Shown piece after piece: positions 61,420 to 64,000 of a stretch of DNA of 64,000 nt. The DNA lies in the NCBI RefSeq assembly GCF_000715205.1, contig NZ_JOTP01000014.1:1-64000 (forward strand). Reading direction: 5' to 3'. The notes under the pieces are model-generated. The model saw nothing but the letters and a program-made list of their open reading frames with translations. It ran no database searches and was not told the origin of the DNA. Every line of letters starts with the position of its first letter. Positions within the stretch are counted from its first letter, which is position 1. The position numbers and the translations under genes are program-made. The stretch is from Bacillus zhangzhouensis (GTDB lineage: Bacteria > Bacillota > Bacilli > Bacillales > Bacillaceae).

Positions 61420-62326
61420 ATGAGTGTAGACATGTATCAAGGAAAGCGTTCTAAAGAAAGCATTCAATTTGAAGCATTGATCTCTTCTGAAGGGCATAAA
61501 GAAAGTTTTTCAAGTATCGAAAAACCAAGCATTTTCTTGATCAAAAAGGAACTGAAAACACGAAGCCTTATGTGATACCGGATGACGTTGAACTATTAAG
61601 TGAGCTGAAGGAGCAGACATTCGAGGGGATGCAAGTTTTCACTTTAAATGACCAAAAGTCTCCTACACAAAAAGTGATTTTATATCTACACGGGGGCGCA
61701 TGGACAAACCAGCCTTTGAATTTACACTGGTGGTTCATGGATAAAATGGCTCAAGCCCTTCAAGCGAAGGTGGTCGCTCCTATTTATCCGAAAGTTCCTC
61801 ATTATAGCTACAAAGATACGTATCCGAAAATTTTAAATGTCTATAAAGTATTGCTTGATACAGTTGAAAGTCCTCATCAATTAACGCTCATGGGAGATTC
61901 AGCTGGCGGAAACATCGCACTCGGTCTGGCGCACCTTTTAAAGAAGGAGGATCTGCCGCAGCCGAAGGATATTATTTTATTATCTGCATGTGTTGATATG
62001 AGCTTAAGCAATCCTCTCATGTTTGAATATGCAAACATGAAGGAATGGAAGTCATTGCAAAGATTTGGACAGCTGATCAACATGTAACTGACCCATTGAT
62101 CAGTCCCATTTACGGTGACTTCAAAGGGCTTGGGAAGATTACTCATTTCATTGGAACACATGATATGTTATATCCAGATGCCATGAAGCTCGATGAAAAC
62201 CTAACAGAACAAGGAATGGACATAAAAACCTTTGTTTATCCTGAAATGCTGCATGTGTTTGTTCTCATGCCAATCCCTGAGGCTCAAGATGCTCAGGAGA
62301 AAATCATTCAGGTGATCAATCGTTAG
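61420..62326 (+). pseudogene. Alpha/beta-hydrolase (HSL/acetyl-esterase type), two frameshifts
   Basis: Three successive frames together encode one esterase. Frame 1 starts at ATG 61420 (AAAGGAG upstream) and gives MSVDMYQGKRSKESIQFEAL. Near 61520, in an A run, reading shifts to a frame with KHFLDQKGTENTKPYVIPDD, the oxyanion motif LYLHGGAWTN and the nucleophile elbow LMGDSAGGNIAL. Near 62040 it shifts again to EVIAKIWTADQHVTDPLISP, with the acid (THDMLYPD) and His (EMLHVFV). Each shift fits loss of one base in a homopolymer. All catalytic residues remain, so recent decay or sequencing error is possible. Confidence 0.75.
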
Positions 62327-62341
62327 GGATTCAGTTCACAC

Positions 62342-62361
62342 ACTGCTTACTTGTAAGCAGT
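62342..62361. promoter_or_regulatory. 20-nt dyad, candidate operator
   Basis: ACTGCTTAC-TT-GTAAGCAGT has 9-bp perfect arms and a 2-nt centre, too tight for an RNA hairpin. It lies between the broken esterase and the small membrane gene. The binding protein is unknown. Confidence 0.4.
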
Positions 62362-62420
62362 AAATACAATCACAATATCAATTCACTACAGATTAAACTT
62401 TCCTTAAACTCCAATTTATG

Positions 62421-62449
62421 TTTACAAAGAGCGTATTTCCCATTAATAT
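62421..62449 (+). promoter_or_regulatory. Promoter of the small membrane protein gene
   Basis: TTTACA (62421-62426) and TAATAT (62444-62449) are 17 nt apart, about 63 nt upstream of the start. An overlapping TATAAT (62447-62452) has a less suitable spacing. Confidence 0.35.
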
Positions 62450-62511
62450 AATGATTGTTCGCTTTTTCATTGGGATTAAACAAATGGCTGGTTAGTAAAG
62501 GAGAGTGAATG

Positions 62512-62784
62512 ATGAGTGTTTCTTTTCTTCAACCTATGGCTCTGATCTTATTTACATTGCCTTTGTTATTTTTAATATGGGGGATTGTAGGCTATATCAT
62601 CTTTAAGCGGGTCTACATCGTTCTAATGATCACATTTGTAGCTTCAACCGTTTTTATCTTTGCCTATACGGGGTTTGACATCTCGAATATGTATTGGGTC
62701 ATCGCTATGACCTTTCTATGCATGTGTACCTCTGTCATCACAAAAATCATACGATATATGTATAATCGCTATAAAACAGCATAA
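62512..62784 (+). CDS. Small membrane protein, YesK/DUF2651-like
   Basis: This 90-aa protein has three hydrophobic helices: LILFTLPLLFLIWGIVGYII, VYIVLMITFVASTVFIFAY and VIAMTFLCMCTSVI, with a basic tail. It resembles Bacillus YesK/DUF2651 proteins in size and the SFLQPMALILFTLPL start; function unknown. AAAGGAG precedes two adjacent in-frame ATGs and the second was chosen for spacing. Confidence 0.65.
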   Translation: MSVSFLQPMALILFTLPLLFLIWGIVGYIIFKRVYIVLMITFVASTVFIFAYTGFDISNMYWVIAMTFLCMCTSVITKIIRYMYNRYKTA

Positions 62785-62789
62785 TCAAC

Positions 62790-62822
62790 AAGCTTATGTC
62801 CACAAACATAAGCTTTATTTTT
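62790..62822 (+). terminator. Terminator after the small membrane gene
   Basis: A 9-bp stem plus one inner pair (AAGCTTATG / CATAAGCTT), loop of about 7 nt, followed by TATTTTT. Confidence 0.75.
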
Positions 62823-62918
62823 GTATCTATTCATTTCTTCTTCAAGAACAATTCATTACCTCATGTTTGGTATAATAGATCAACATATGAAAAACGACCA
62901 TAAGTGAAGGGGAACACG

Positions 62919-63341
62919 ATGCAAACATTTGATCTTACTCAAAAAGATGTAGAATTAATAGACGAAGCAAAAAAGAAGATTATCAGCCTTTATGAAGATG
63001 ATAAACACCATGTAGGGGCAGCCGTTCGCATGAAAACAGGAGAAATGATATCGGCTGTCCACATTGAAGCCTATATCGGACGAGTAACTTTATGCGCAGA
63101 GGCCATTGCGATTGGCAGCGCTTTATCGAATGGACATAAGGATTTTGAGACGATTGTCGCTGTTAGACATCCATATTCAGATGAAGAAGATAGGAGAATT
63201 AGGGTAGTAAGTCCTTGCGGCATCTGCAGAGAGCTCATTTCAGATTTCGGACCAGAATGTTTCGTCATTATAGAGATGGATGACGAACTAGTCAAATTGA
63301 AAATCAGTGAGCTGATTCCACTCAAATATACTCGAAGTTGA
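62919..63341 (+). CDS. Cytidine/blasticidin deaminase-family protein
   Basis: This 140-aa zinc deaminase has VGAAVRMKTGEMISAV, the catalytic CAEAIAIG (zinc Cys and proton-shuttling Glu) and PCGICREL with two more zinc cysteines. It resembles the subgroup of cytidine deaminases related to blasticidin-S deaminase more than the housekeeping Cdd of about 136 aa. ATG 62919 has AAGGGG 6 nt upstream; the GTG at 62904 does not. A TATAAT box lies at 62871-62876. The substrate may be a nucleoside or an aminated nucleoside analogue. Confidence 0.8.
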   Translation: MQTFDLTQKDVELIDEAKKKIISLYEDDKHHVGAAVRMKTGEMISAVHIEAYIGRVTLCAEAIAIGSALSNGHKDFETIVAVRHPYSDEEDRRIRVVSPCGICRELISDFGPECFVIIEMDDELVKLKISELIPLKYTRS

Positions 63342-63421
63342 TGTACCATAGACATGAAGTAGCAATAGGGATGTAGCAAACGTCATCCATTGTCTTTGTT
63401 ATATTCCAAACTACTGAAAAA

Positions 63422-64000
63422 TCACTCAACAAAAGCAGTCCCATATATTTTCTTGATATGCGCCGTATTAAAAATATATTGTTCCATATGCTCAGGCTTG
63501 CGCAGACTACGCACCAGTATTTTCCGATCATCGTCAGAAAGAGCAGGATCATCGTCTATCTTTTCCAAGGCATTTTTCACACGTGCAGATACCTTTTCAA
63601 CATATAGATGGTTTTTGGATGTTGGCGGAATACATTGCGTCAGGTCACAGCCTGTAAAACGAACACCGTCAAGGGTGCATTTTTCAAAATTGGCGATCAG
63701 CTTTTGTTTGCCATTTCCCTCAAACGTAATATCCACTAGCTTGCCGGTAAAGGTACAATTGACGATATTCGATGTTTGTAACACGCGGTCATTGAATCTA
63801 CATTTATAAAAAGTACAGTCGATAAACGTAGCATTCTCCAATGTCATTCCTCTCATATCACAGGAGGAAAATTCCAAATTGGTAAAAACAGCTTCGTCTC
63901 TAGCAATACCAACAGAGCGCAAGTCAGATCGAATAAAAGTACAATGATCAATCGTGCTACCCGCAAAAAATCTCGCATTCGTCAGGTCACACGAATCAAA
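63422..64000 (-). CDS. Pentapeptide-repeat protein, 5' end outside the window
   Basis: The frame is open to the window edge, so the start is missing. At least 193 residues are visible: SCDLTNARFFAGSTIDHCTF near the edge, then repeats such as SCDMRGMTLENATFIDCTFY, NCTFTGKLVDITF and KCTLDGVRFTGCDLTQC. These A(D/N)LxF-type repeats form a right-handed beta-helix. The last 65 residues are non-repetitive, charged and helical (VEKVSARVKNALEKIDDDP). Functions in the family range from gyrase protection to scaffolds; none can be chosen here. Confidence 0.8.
   Translation of the reverse strand, partial: FDSCDLTNARFFAGSTIDHCTFIRSDLRSVGIARDEAVFTNLEFSSCDMRGMTLENATFIDCTFYKCRFNDRVLQTSNIVNCTFTGKLVDITFEGNGKQKLIANFEKCTLDGVRFTGCDLTQCIPPTSKNHLYVEKVSARVKNALEKIDDDPALSDDDRKILVRSLRKPEHMEQYIFNTAHIKKIYGTAFVE

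Noticed and set aside
61572..62326. Two independent genes of 171 and 93 aa
   Set aside because: They carry successive parts of one hydrolase fold (oxyanion and nucleophile in one, Asp and His in the other), so frameshifts explain them better.
1..64000. CRISPR array, insertion sequence, rRNA or tRNA genes
   Set aside because: No regularly spaced repeats, transposase frames with flanking inverted repeats, or tRNA-like or rRNA segments were seen by eye; a covariance-model scan would be needed to exclude small RNAs.

Overview
The window looks like chromosome of a spore-forming Bacillus, most likely of the Bacillus pumilus group. Gene content and order recall B. subtilis: yngA-yngB-uptA(yngC), yngK, the yngJ-I-HA-HB-G-F-E operon, the msmR-msmE-amyD-amyC-melA cluster and xynD-xynC. 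A gerA-type germination operon confirms sporulation. Moderate GC, strong AGGAGG-type ribosome sites, TTG/GTG starts and hairpin-plus-U-run terminators also fit. The species is inferred; there is no rRNA in the window.

Layout. 0-4 kb: acetate transporter, HemD-like protein, and a minus-strand operon for lipid-linked glucose (GtrA flippase, UTP-glucose-1-P uridylyltransferase, UptA). 4-8 kb: gerA-type germination receptor operon with a candidate SigG promoter. 8-12 kb: glycolate oxidase (glcD-glcF) with a CdaR-type regulator. 12-16 kb: DUF protein, DeoR regulator, tyrosine phosphatase, secreted YngK. 16-25.7 kb: leucine/branched-acyl-CoA catabolic operon ending with an added AMP-forming acyl-CoA synthetase. 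25.7-29.3 kb: sulfite reductase cysJI. 29.4-34.2 kb: aldehyde dehydrogenase, two YdcZ-type small transporters around a Crp/Fnr regulator, and a phospholipase D-family protein.

34.3-47.3 kb holds two rare-sugar PTS modules. The first (RpiR regulator, PfkB kinase, EIIBC, EIIA, class II aldolase) matches the logic of a D-tagatose-1-phosphate pathway. The second (PRD regulator carrying EIIB and EIIA domains, ascorbate-type EIIB and EIIC, AlsE epimerase) suggests D-allulose uptake. Between them lie a MarR-controlled multidrug exporter and an AT-rich patch (about 41.1-42.8 kb) with an acetyltransferase, the tail of a lost polymorphic toxin, an immunity gene broken by a stop codon, and an intact CdiI-like immunity gene.

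47.4-58.1 kb is for plant polysaccharides: alpha-galactoside ABC uptake with alpha-galactosidase, methylmalonate-semialdehyde dehydrogenase, and secreted arabinoxylan arabinofuranohydrolase plus glucuronoxylanase. 58.2-64 kb: a two-component system, small membrane proteins, a MerR regulator beside a twice-frameshifted esterase, a cytidine-deaminase-like protein, and a pentapeptide-repeat protein cut by the window end.

No tRNA, rRNA, insertion sequence, prophage or CRISPR array was seen. Starts were moved from the longest reading frame wherever a ribosome binding site favoured a downstream (once an upstream) codon; these choices are given in the entries.
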